From assembly GCF_019320115.1 (NCBI RefSeq), contig NC_089582.1:126071259-126135258 (forward strand): 64,000 bases of DNA, in the 5' to 3' direction. The position numbers and the translations under genes were made by a program. The notes beneath the pieces are model-generated. The model was not told the DNA's origin, made no database searches, and worked only from the letters and a program-made list of their open reading frames with translations. The stretch comes from Miscanthus floridulus. Its lineage: Eukaryota > Streptophyta > Magnoliopsida > Poales > Poaceae. Shown in pieces: positions 1-9,629 of this stretch (position 1 is the stretch's first letter; every line of letters begins with the position of its first letter).

Positions 1-2096
1 GAGCCATGTAATATTCATGCAACTGGCGCATATATGTTGTCAAATTTTTATACTCGTCATCGGGAATCAAAAGATTGCCCCTTTCATACTTCATTGTTGG
101 TGTTCCCATCCCTTGTATATCATAATAGATGTTCGTGGCCTCTTCCATGGTTAATTCAGGGTTATCTTCGACGTAATTCTGTATCTTCCTTAAATCTTCA
201 TTGTGTATTTCATTGGCTCTTAATGTAGCGCACTAATTCTGTGTTTGCCTTGCGAATTCGGACTTCAACAAACACGAAAGCAGTGAGGCATAGAGATTGA
301 AGAAACTAACACAATCTTCCTTCGAGATATGTGCTGTAAATTTTTCTTCAATCAAGTTTGTAACGCTGCCACTGAACAGCCTTTTTCTTTTTTGTTGGTC
401 TACTTTGGGAGCATTAGCAATCGAATCCAAGGACCTTTTCTGCGACTGTGAGGATGCCTTTGATCTTGTTTTGGGCTAAGGTGGAAGAGGAGGAGGAGGA
501 TGACAATGAGAATTCTGTTTTCCTAGGGCTAATGAAGATGGAGGAGGAGGAGGAGGAGTCTTCTCTTTTCTCGGGGCTGATGAAGATGGAGTCGAACGAG
601 GAGGAATAGAAGGAGACCTCTATCTTCTTAGGGGTGATGGCAAGGGATGAGGAGGGGAGTGATCTCTGTTGGGAGATGGTGAGTGATTATCGTGGGTGGG
701 CAAAGACTTGCAGTTGTCCTCATCATCAGAGGACAATTGGTGGTCAAGCTTAATGAAGCGCTTGGGCTAGGCCACTTGAGAGCCCTTGTTATGACCAAGT
801 TTCGGCCTGTCTTCCGATGCGGGGTACTCAATGCGCATCTTATTATACTTCTTATCAAGTATTTTGTCAATGGTGATGCGAGTGTACCCCTATAGATTGG
901 GCGGCCATTAATGGTCCCATCTCCCGTAGGCCAGGCCTGGTCGAGCGCCACCTTGTTCTTTATCCATTCCTGACGGATGTACAACTTGACATTGATGGGT
1001 TCAGTGATGCTGTCCACCGGATGAGGCACATTTGCATCTTCTTCATCGAGCGGGGTCGATCCGCAGCTACTGCGACCCCTAAACTATGGGCTAAAGGCAG
1101 TAGGAGTAGGATTTTGTGGTACTCCTGACCCCTTAGATAGTAAATTTGCTGGACTTGTGCTTCAACAGTTGCTTCAATCCATGCGTCTATTCTATCTTCT
1201 ATCTCTTTTAGTCGGCTTAAACACTCTGCTTCCTGATCCACTCTACCCCTCGAGCGGCTTCGGTAAGTATGAGATTCTTCGGGGAATGCTAGTTTCCTAG
1301 GAACAACACCAGTTCCTCTAGTGCAACCAGGGTGCTCCTTGGTTCTGAGTGCTTGGGTGAGCACGTCTTTCTCCCTATTAGAAGTGCGAGTCCCTTGCCT
1401 CACCTTCTCAGTTACCTAGGAGATCACTCCCATGATTTTTTTTCTTTTTTTCTTGACTACCTCCTTGTCATACTCCGTTGGAAAAGTGAAATACTCTAGG
1501 ATTTTGATATCCCATATGTAATCCTTCTCACTTTCTAGAACCTTCCATGGGTCATTATCTTTCACATTCCACTTTCTGTACCTAATCAAGATGAAGTCCC
1601 TTACAAGTAATCCGAGGATAGTCTTGTATTTGGTCAAAACTATAGACGGTGAGAGTGGATCCCTGAATTCATCAAACTCAGTGATGTGCCAGTGTGCATT
1701 CCTACCAACAGGAATATTTGACACACCTCACTTGGATCTAGCCTACCTGCTACCTAAACCCTCTGGCTCCTTGGCTGGTGGAGGCTCCTACTGGAGACAC
1801 CAAGTAAGCTATGACCCTCTCAATTGATTAGCGTGTGTGGCTATATAGTCACATGATACCAAATTTACCTAGTCATCTTGGTCATTTTGACCCAGCTCGA
1901 GCAGGCCAGACGGGGTCCATGGCTGCTCGTTCTCACCGTCCTGATTGACACCATCACCGTTTGTCAGATCATGCGGCTCTCCCATCCCAGCGATATCAGC
2001 CGCTTCTTGTTGCCAATCTGTTCTTCGACAATGGGGTAACAGGCGACGACAAGTCAGGGCTGTGACACAATCATGGTTCATTTTGGCTATGGACAA
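1..2096 (-). pseudogene. Second CACTA gene (Ptta/En/Spm transposon protein), decayed, 3' part off the edge
   Basis: Minus-strand fragments in several frames match the second gene of CACTA-C piece by piece. The segment at 1724-1416 (ITEFDEFRDP..., VRDFI, KWNVKD) corresponds to the SEFDTDTGKP/VVRDRIPV region of CACTA-C. The segment at 1403-960 (SNREKDVLTQAL, ESHTYRSRSRGR) corresponds to its PNREKDELTYAL/DKDTYRSRQRKK region. The segment at 1029-860 (PVDSITEPINVKLYI) corresponds to its PVDDITEPLTTCELHI region, a DUF8039-like part. A proline- and lysine-rich stretch follows near 650-450. About 600 bp present in CACTA-C between the first two blocks is missing here, so there is an internal deletion as well as frameshifts and stops. 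The Ulp1-like protease expected downstream would lie left of position 1. No function can be retained as it stands. Confidence 0.7.
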
Positions 2097-2100
2097 CTAC

Positions 2101-2796
2101 TAATAGCATATGTTCATATTATATATATATAATATGTTTAATGCAAAGTCTAATAATAAGTCCACATACAACAAATTCAAATAATCGCATATGTTCACCT
2201 AGAACAAATTCATTGTTTGATTGACCACATACAACAAAGCCCACCTACTGTTCTACGAAACTATGCCTACATCAACTTCCAAAAAAGAAAAGCAATTATC
2301 ATAGCCACAAATAAAAGCATGACATCTTTCCAAGACTAAGGAGTAATTCTCCTAATTTTCACATCTCCGGCGGGTGGCTTCTCTTCAATCTCCAGTGCCA
2401 GCGGATGGCTATGGTTTGCATTAATTGGACCATAGTAGGCCAGCTGCTAATGGTTTGCAAGGTAGGCCGGATGACTATAGTAGGCCCTCAAAGCTTCAAC
2501 TTCTGTGTTGTATTTTTTGTGCAAATTACCAGGGTAGCGATTGACTTGAGCATAGCAATCTTTCCAGGTTTGATAAATCCCAGGCACGTGACCAACATGC
2601 ACTACATACCATGCCATGGTTGCCTATATATTTAAGTAAATTAGGTTGTCATTCAAACATGATGTATTAGAATATTAAGTTCATATACAACTAATGAACA
2701 AATATTATCTAGATAAAGAGGCATGGAGCAAGCAACATTGTGAGAGGAGGTACTTGCAGCATCTAACAAATTAAATTGTTCTTCATGATTTTAGCA
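2101..2796. other. Non-coding AT-rich segment inside CACTA-A
   Basis: This stretch lies upstream of the second-gene exons on the minus strand. It is AT-rich and has no coding frame I can support. By position it would be intron or leader of the second CACTA gene, but no splice structure is convincing. Confidence 0.4.
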
Positions 2797-3103
2797 TGAA
2801 AAAGCTTGTCCAACACCGGTTGAGATGGTTTGGACATGTCCAACAAAGATCTCCAGAGGCACCGGTGCATAGTGGAATCCTAAGCCAGGATAGTAACGTG
2901 AAGAGAGGCAGAGGAAGACCAAAGTTGATTTGGGTAGAGGCAATAAAAGGAGACTTGAAAGGATGGAATACCCAAAGACTTAGCCTTAGATAGGAGTTCT
3001 TGGAAAATAGATAGTCATGTGCCTGGACCTTAATTGCTTCTGCTGGGTTTCAACTCTAGCCTACCCCAACTTGTTTGGGACTAAAAGGCTTTGTTGTTGT
3101 TGT
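2797..3103 (+). mobile_element. 5'-truncated RTE-type LINE, 3' end only
   Basis: The frame from about 2797 encodes the C-terminal tail of a plant non-LTR reverse transcriptase: KLVQHRLRWFGHVQQRSPEA, then GRGRPKLIWVEAIKGDLK. The RWFGHV and GRP motifs are a hallmark of the region after the RT domain in RTE-like LINEs. The 3' end runs through an ACTTGTTTGGGACTAAAAGG-type conserved tail into a short TTG microsatellite (3091-3102), the usual RTE-clade 3' end, rather than poly(A). The frame is broken near the end, about 3000. Only the last 300 bp or so was inserted, as is usual for 5'-truncated LINE copies. It lies inside CACTA-A and is therefore a later insertion. I could not identify a convincing target-site duplication. 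Confidence 0.8.
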
Positions 3104-4010
3104 AACAAAGACTTTCTCATCTAAAAAGATAAAACAGTTGTTTGAAATGCCAACATTCAACACGGAACCAAAATTATATAGGAACCATGGAGTGGACCAA
3201 CATCTAGTTAAGCTTATTCTAATTGCAAGCCTTTATAGGCTATATACTGATGCACAATACCAAAATTATATAGGAACCATGGAGTGGACCATGATGCCAT
3301 AGTTCCAGCAAATATCACACTAAAAGTGGAGTTACCAAATACCAAGCACATACCACTCAACATGGCCAATTTAAACAGTTGCTTCCTAAAGGCTAGATCA
3401 TGACATCAAGTTAAGTTACCAAGCAAAAACTGGCACTCTTAAACATTGCAATACCACAATAAGAACGACGATTATGTGTAGAGTAATTGTGCCATCTTAT
3501 TGAACCCTCATATCTGAATGATAAATTATACAACATGATTATAAGTATATGACAGTGAATGTACAGAGTTTAACCACATTAGGTACTTTTGCTAGTACTC
3601 ATGTAATGGATTGGCCTAATGCTTTTTCCCCGCTAAATAACTATAGTTCTTCTCAAAAGTTGGCTCTCAAAAAAATTAATACTAGCAAAGCAGGCGTAAA
3701 GGTATTGATCAAGCTTCTAGATAATTTTATATTATGCAGTTCTTCTCATAGGTCAATGGTATAGATAAACAGATCACACTGGCATGCTCAGTTCCACACT
3801 AGTAAACCATGATACTGTCATTTTGCCATGAAAACCTCCCAATGCCCACCCCTAAAGTCCCATTGGCCACACGGATCATGAGTCAATGTAGGAGAGGACC
3901 TACCAAATCCTTGTCGCCGCAGCCACACACTCACCATGGGGCATTTCATCAAACATATAGTGGGCAGTGAGCCACGCACTCATCATGGGGGTGGGAAAGC
4001 AGTTGTCTAT
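3104..4010. other. Non-coding spacer in CACTA-A
   Basis: AT-rich DNA between the LINE tail and the GC-rich leader. It contains a short direct duplication of a block with CCAAAATTATATAGGAACCA (about 3168-3190 and 3258-3280), about 90 bp apart. No gene is supported. Confidence 0.4.
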
Positions 4011-4019
4011 GCACTCTTG

Positions 4020-4330
4020 AAGTCCTCAGCGGTGGGAGTGTAGGCGTAAAGGAGGAGGGGCATGGCCGGCGTCATGGACAAGGAATGAGGGCATGGACGG
4101 CGTGGTGCTTCAGTGTGGGGCGATGGATGGCGTCATAGGCACTGGCGCGGGACTAACGAGGATGCATCGTGGGGATGCACGGCATCAGCGTCGAAGAAGA
4201 TGAGCGTAGGGCTGGGAACGGCGGTGTGGGAGCGGTGGACGGGTGCACGGGGACGGTGGTGCCTGTCGGCGCGGGGTGGTGCTCTGGCGGCGTGGGGGGA
4301 GGGTTGGCGCGGGGTTGAAATGACTTTGGA
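4020..4330 (-). promoter_or_regulatory. GC-rich leader of the second CACTA-A gene
   Basis: On the minus strand this stretch is a C/G-rich, CCG/CGC-rich leader abruptly following the palindrome array at 4365-5105. The same arrangement (palindrome array, then GC-rich leader, then second gene) is present in CACTA-C at 38885-39400, where a TATA box precedes the leader. I read it as a 5' UTR or first exon. Short open frames on both strands have no recognisable product. Confidence 0.45.
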
Positions 4331-4364
4331 AAATTTCAACCCGTGCCTTGCTTTTATACCAATG

Positions 4365-5105
4365 GTTCATCACTGTCGGTTGTATGTTCTAAACCGATAG
4401 TGATGAGGATACATCACTGTCGGGCCATACCTCGAACCGACAGTGATGGGGTGTAGCAGTTACGAGTTAAGTATGATATCTTTTCTCTTTCTTTTGAATT
4501 CCTCCGACTGCCTCAACGGTTAAGACCCCACAATTTAGTCCTCGATACCCGTGTTCGATTCCCAGGCGGTCCAAATTTTTTAGTTTAATTTTATAAATTA
4601 TTAAATGACTTTGAAAAATTTTACCCCGTGCCTTGTTGTTATCCTAATGGTTCATCACTGTCGGTTGTAAGTCTAAACTGACAAGTGATGAGGCAACATC
4701 ATTGCGGGTCATTCTTTGAACCGGCAGTGATGGCGGTGTAGTGGTTACATGTTAAGTAGGATATATTTTCCCTTTCTTTCGAATTCCTCTTACTGGCTCA
4801 ATGGTTAAGACCCCGCAATTTAGCCCTCGAGACCCGTGTTCAAGTCCCAGGTGGCCTAAATTTTTTGGATTAATTTTATAATTTATCAAGCGCTCTAAAA
4901 GGTCAAAAAAATTAGCCTTGACACACCTCCTATACTAGCGCAGCGGTTAAGACTCAAAACTCTGCTCCCCGAGACCCGAGCTCTAACCTGAGGGCTGGCA
5001 CAATTTTTTTTAATTTTTTATAAATTACTATCGGTTTTGAAAATAGACCGATAATGATAACCAGCATCACTATCGATTTTGTCTCATCACTGCCGATTTT
5101 TTGAA
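4365..5105. repeat. Internal palindrome array of CACTA-A, left block
   Basis: Repeated ATCACTGTCGGTT...AACCGACAGTGAT units lie at about 4368-4450, 4652-4735 and 5030-5105, each with inverted halves around a short spacer. The same unit forms the terminal array at 13560-13800, so these are subterminal-type transposase-binding repeats placed inside the element. The three tRNA-like modules lie between them. Confidence 0.75.
4506..5001 (+). repeat. Three tRNA-like modules (A-box/B-box), left set
   Basis: Three related units of about 70 bp lie at 4506-4572, 4791-4856 and 4930-5001. Each has an A-box-like CAACGGTTAAGAC, CAATGGTTAAGAC or CAGCGGTTAAGAC. In the first two this is followed after about 35 nt by a B-box-like GTTCGATTCCC or GTTCAAGTCCC. 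In the first unit GACTGCC can pair with GGCGGTC as a 7-bp acceptor-like stem with one G-T wobble. The T-arm stem is poor and no anticodon arm can be drawn, so these are not functional tRNA genes. They may be tRNA- or SINE-derived internal Pol III promoter relics. Confidence 0.5.
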
Positions 5106-5109
5106 ACCG

Positions 5110-6600
5110 AAATTAATGTTTATATATATTAAAAAAATCTTTTATATATAGAATAAATAAAAGCATGTGTATTCCTATGTTGAAATGGCTTAAAATTTTT
5201 GGCAAGCATGTACACCAAAATAAAGACCTCACACAGGATCTTAGGTTTTTCTGATCAATTTTTTTATTTATTATATTTTTCTGTGTGCTGAATGAGACAT
5301 AAGAGGGTGAATTTCATCTTGGACCCAATAGATTTTTTCATCGACCTCGACAAAATTCTTATCCCTTGGGCATATTAGAGCCTGTGTAAAAGTTTAGCAC
5401 CATTCTGGATCTTTTCGTGGGTAGACTCAATTCAACCTATAATTAATCGGTGTTGTCGCGTGGAAATTCAATTAAACCTCAGAAAGTAGCAAACCATCTC
5501 CGAAAAATCCTAAACTAGGTGTTTTCTTCACACGTGGTATGTGCAAGCCTAAGAAAAAGGTTAAGACCAATACGACACCAGAATGCGTATGAACCACAGA
5601 AATATTGATAACTTATGTGTATAGTCATGGTCCGATTAAAGGGCTTATGTACCTCTGTGAGTATGTATAACCCGCCTATGTCAAACTGACTTAAAAAATT
5701 TTTGGCAAGCATATATACCTAAATTAAGGCCCTAAACAAGATTTGAGGTTTTTCTGCTCATTTTTTATTAATATATTTTTCTCTATGATGATTGAGATAA
5801 AAGAGGGTGAATTACACCTTAGACCCAATAGATTTTTTCATCGACCTCAACAAAATTCTTAGCCCAAGGACACATTAGAGCCTGTATAAAAGTTTGGCAC
5901 CATTCCAGATCTTTTCATGGGTAGACTTAGTTCAACCTATAATTAATTGGTATCGTCGCGTGGAAATTCAATTAAACCTCAGAAAGTAGCAAACCATCTT
6001 TGGAAAATCCAAAGCTAGGTGTTTCCTTCACACATGGCATGTGCAAGCCTCAGAAAAAGTTTGAGACCAATACAACACCGGAATGCGTATGAACCACAGA
6101 ACCCTTGTTAACCTATGTGTATAGTCATGGTTCGATGAAAGGGTTCATATACCTCTATGAAGCATGTATACTCTGCCTATGTTAAAATGGCTTAAACTTT
6201 TTTTAGCAAGCATGTATACCTAAATTAAGGCCCCAAATAAGATTTGAGGTTTTTCTGATTATTTTTTTATTAATATATTTTTCTCTGTGCTGAATGAGAT
6301 AAAAGAGGGTGAATTACATCTTGGACCCAATAGATTTTTTCATCGACCTCCACAAAATTCTTATCCCTAGGGCACATTAGAGCCTGTGTAAAAGTTTGGC
6401 ACAATTCTGGATCTTTTTGTGGGTAGACTAAGTTCAACCTATAATTAATCGGTGTCGTCGCGAAGAAATTTAATTAAACCTCATAAAGTAGCAAACCATC
6501 TCTGAAAAATCTCAAACTTAGTGTTTCCTTCACCTGTGTCACGTGCAAGCCTGAGAATAATTTTGAGACTAATACAACAACGGAATGTATATTTCTAGTT
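5110..6600. repeat. Three tandem copies of a 500-bp unit in CACTA-A
   Basis: A unit of about 500 bp is repeated three times. The landmark GATTTTTTCATCGACCTC occurs at 5331, 5831 and 6333, and each copy also has AAGAGGGTGAATT, AGTAGCAAACCATC and CTTCACACRTGGYATGTGCA-like segments. Copies are roughly 90% alike by eye. No coding frame persists through a unit. Long tandem arrays of this sort are common in the middle of large plant CACTA elements. Confidence 0.85.
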
Positions 6601-6712
6601 GCCCAACAAATGTTACACGAATTATATGCATGACAATAATTAAACACACAAGCCATACAAATTAAAATTAGAACCCAATTAAACTATGACCATACAAACC
6701 TAGCTAAATAAA

Positions 6713-7730
6713 CATTAATTACTATCAGAATCACTACCAGGATCGATCGGGCCACGCACACTTAGCCATATATGGTAATTGATGTCACGGATTATGTATC
6801 CGCTTGTATCGATGAAGGTCAACACACGTATGAGTGCACTCTCTCGTATCTCACAATACCGAAAGAATAATCGGCCATAGATGTAACCTACTGAACGACC
6901 ACTGCCCCTATTAGTAATCCTTATGTAGTACTAGCATTCTTCTATAGTGAGTTGGCTGAGGTTTTCATTGCAGAAGTCCCAATCGTACCTAAGTTGCTTC
7001 GTAGTTTAGTCTAGAACGGCCCACAAGCCACATGCAGCATAGGTAAGGTCCTGGAGCGCAATTTGCATATGGAGAAAAAGAAAAAAATAGAGAATGTTAT
7101 TATAATAATAAACATGTTTCAAAAAATTACAATAATAAACAACAAATAACCACGATTGAGGTATAAGTGACCATTTTACCACATCTGTACGGTTGTAGCT
7201 CGCAAACCATTCGCTTGCATGCGGGACGGGGATATCACCAGCATTCAAAGCAAGTGCCTTGAAGTGTGCAAAATCAGGCACATCATAGCAAACACGTCGA
7301 AGTGCCTCTAAACAGAAGTGCACGGCACTGAATTGGGCGCTTATCACGTCCGTCTCGTGGATATGGTTCCGATGATTTGCACCCCTCAAAGGGATGAAAA
7401 AACTGAGTTCACGTGTCCATAGCCGATCAGTTGCATTAGATGTCATGTTCTCGACAATGTCCGAGATAAAGAACCAGCTAAGTGTTGTTCGCAACCAATC
7501 TATTGGGGATATAGTCTGCGACATATATGTATGCAACAATGATATTAAACTAATTACACTTATTTGTTAGCATAAAAAAATAAAAGATATTGGAAAATAT
7601 TTCATACAATAGTTGAAATAGAAAATCATGGAATGGCCACATTAGGAGCGAATGGCTCATCGCTAGGGTGGAAACCTAGTTCTTGTGGTGGGGGAGGTCT
7701 GTTGTTCATACCTCCTGATCGATAAAATGC
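6713..7730 (-). CDS. Unrecognised multi-exon gene or remnant inside CACTA-A
   Basis: The best-supported exon runs from about 7515 to 7151: a CGCAG acceptor precedes it and a TG|GTTATT donor follows. It encodes a compact, protein-like segment (ISPIDWLRTTLSWF, HIHETDVISAQFSAVHFCLE, FASYNRTDVVKW). A further exon-like frame at about 7050-6716 encodes CGLWAVLD, YDWDFCNE, RSVGYIYGRLFF and ends in GPIDPGSDSDSN before a stop. An in-frame TAG after WAVLD (about 7011) and an uncertain last junction suggest damage. An upstream short exon near 7730-7630 reads RPPPPQELGFHPSDE. I do not recognise the family. It lies between the tandem repeats and an internal palindrome block, in the same direction as the transposase, so it is either a third element gene or a captured host gene. 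Confidence 0.45.
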
Positions 7731-8064
7731 AAAAAAAATATGAACATAAAATATAAGCACAAAAAATTCTTCCACGTAAAATGTGGCAACATATTTAAAT
7801 ATAGATCGAATGCAAGGAATAAGAATATATATAAATGTAGAATGCAAAGAAACATGAATATAAATATAGATCAAATGAATATAGATAGAATATTAGAGAA
7901 GACAATATATCAATACCAATAAAAAATGCAGGAGACATAACCAAATCACGTAGAGAGAGTGGATTTCTTGAGAAGTGAGAGTGAAACATGAGAAATGAGA
8001 CTGAGAGTTCGTGGGTGGATAGGATCGATGTATGTGGCCAGCGGTTTATTTTATATAGGGGGCA

Positions 8065-8190
8065 TGGACATCACTATCGGTTTTTAAATAGAACCGATAG
8101 TGAAAGTTAATATTATTGCCAATTTTTAAATAGAATAGACAGTGAAAGTGAATATCACTGTCGTTTTTTAAATAGAACCGACAGTGAAGG
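8065..8190. repeat. Internal palindrome block of CACTA-A (right of unknown gene)
   Basis: Three consecutive units of the form CACTATCGG-TTTTTAAATAGAAC-CGATAGTGA lie at about 8071-8190, each an inverted repeat. They belong to the same family as the terminal array and sit just upstream of the unrecognised minus-strand gene. Confidence 0.7.
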
Positions 8191-8199
8191 TGCATATAT

Positions 8200-8830
8200 G
8201 TAAAGAATATATTTATTTAGATAGTACATAAATACATTAAAAAATAAAAAATAGAAATAAATTACATATACGATAACAAAGACCTTACACTAAAATTTTA
8301 TATACGATAACAAAGACCTATTTGCGTATAGGTCAATGTTACAATCAATGTGTATCAACACATTGTAATTTAACCATCTTAGTAGCATTCTTCTAGCACC
8401 AACTAGGGGCAAATAGCAGCACCGAGGTGGTCTACAACCTATACCGGTTGGAGATGACAAGGTGGCATAGATGAATCCATGCCTCTACTATACATGGCAT
8501 TTTTCTTGGTGCAGTCCAGATGCGCAGTGCAGCAGATGGCTCTATGAACCTTGCGGCATCTCCAATCTTTGGCGTTTCTCTATCTTCAGTAGCATTCTTC
8601 TAGTACCTCTTGTGTGCACTATTTTGGTGGACTATGACGCATAACGATATCTGTGGTTTGTTGTAAAAGGAATACATTGTATCATGGCAGATAAGTCTTG
8701 GCTGAAAACAACATGCATGAAGAGGCTCCCTAGCAGGGCACCATTTTATAGGCTAGTTGTCGTGGTAGGTGAGAGCAGTGCTCCAGCTATGGTGATCTGC
8801 GGGAGCACTGCTGGCCCGTAAGGGAATATT
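8200..8830. other. Unassigned CACTA-A segment with a 20-bp internal repeat
   Basis: No persistent reading frame. The block TTAGTAGCATTCTTCTAG (about 8380) recurs as CAGTAGCATTCTTCTAG (about 8590), suggesting an old duplication. Base composition at 8390-8820 is more balanced than its AT-rich neighbours and could derive from a transcribed sequence, but I cannot identify it. Confidence 0.3.
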
Positions 8831-8955
8831 CATATCATTGTCGGTTTTGATTAAAAAATGGCAGAGATAGGGGTCATTAGTGTTGGTTTTTAGAACCGGC
8901 CATGATTCCAAGTATCACTGTCGGTTTTTAAGAAAAAACCGACAGTGATAGGTCT
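8830..8955. repeat. Internal palindrome block of CACTA-A, right block
   Basis: Degenerate units with ATCATTGTCGGTTTT, TGTTGGTTTTTAGAACCGGC and TATCACTGTCGG...CCGACAGTGATA. The last is a near-perfect inverted repeat at about 8913-8951. Confidence 0.65.
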
Positions 8956-9050
8956 GACAAACAACTATCGCTGCCATAGGCGCTCAGCTTTTATTTTTTT
9001 GAAATCAGTGCCACTTCCACAGGCTTTGGATAAAAAAAGATAAAAAAATT

Positions 9051-9383
9051 TGTCCCGCCTGGGTTTCGAACCGAGGGAGCGAGAAAGAGGGATTAGTGGC
9101 TTAACCGTTGCATTAAAGGAGGATTTACATTAGGAAACATTTTGTTATTATTTTTATAGTTTAAGTTGAGGTTCATTTAATTCTGTAAAAATATAAAAAA
9201 AAGTTTGCCGCACCTAGGATTCAAACCAAGGGCGTGGGCTTCATAGTAGCTGGCTTTTACCGCTGCACTATGATAGGGAGTACGTCAAGGTACGTTTTCT
9301 TTTTTGTTTTATCCTCTGAACATGAGTTAATTAATTCGAGGTCCAGATTATAGGGCCTTAACCGCTACGCTAGCATTAAGGAT
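9051..9383 (-). repeat. tRNA-like modules, right set (inverted relative to the left set)
   Basis: On the minus strand, units at 9117-9051 and 9277-9206 show CAACGGTTAAGCC or CAGCGGTAAAAGCC (A-box-like), followed by GGTTCGAAACCC or GGTTTGAATCC (B-box-like). A partial unit at 9383-9338 has only the A-box half (TAGCGGTTAAGGCC). The left set (4506-5001) is on the plus strand, so the two sets point toward each other across the tandem repeats and unknown gene. Confidence 0.5.
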
Positions 9384-9629
9384 TACGTTAGTTTAGGTTA
9401 TGTTTTTTCTTTTATCCATTTAGTGCATGTAAATACATATAATTTATTGTAAAATAATATAAATATTTGTGTCTTGATTATTTAATTCTATGATAATTAA
9501 TTAATGGTCTATAATTATCAAATAATAGTGTTTCTGAACATCATCTCAATATTTGATTACATAGTCAATTATTTAATTTTAGAGAAGCACACAAAATATA
9601 AATTAGATTACATAGTTGGTGAACTACGT

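Noticed and set aside
4506..5001. True tRNA genes
   Set aside because: No anticodon arm and poor T stems; only A-box/B-box likeness remains.
5110..6600. CRISPR-like repeat array
   Set aside because: The 500-bp period, near-identical whole units and eukaryotic context rule this out; it is a tandem repeat inside a transposon.
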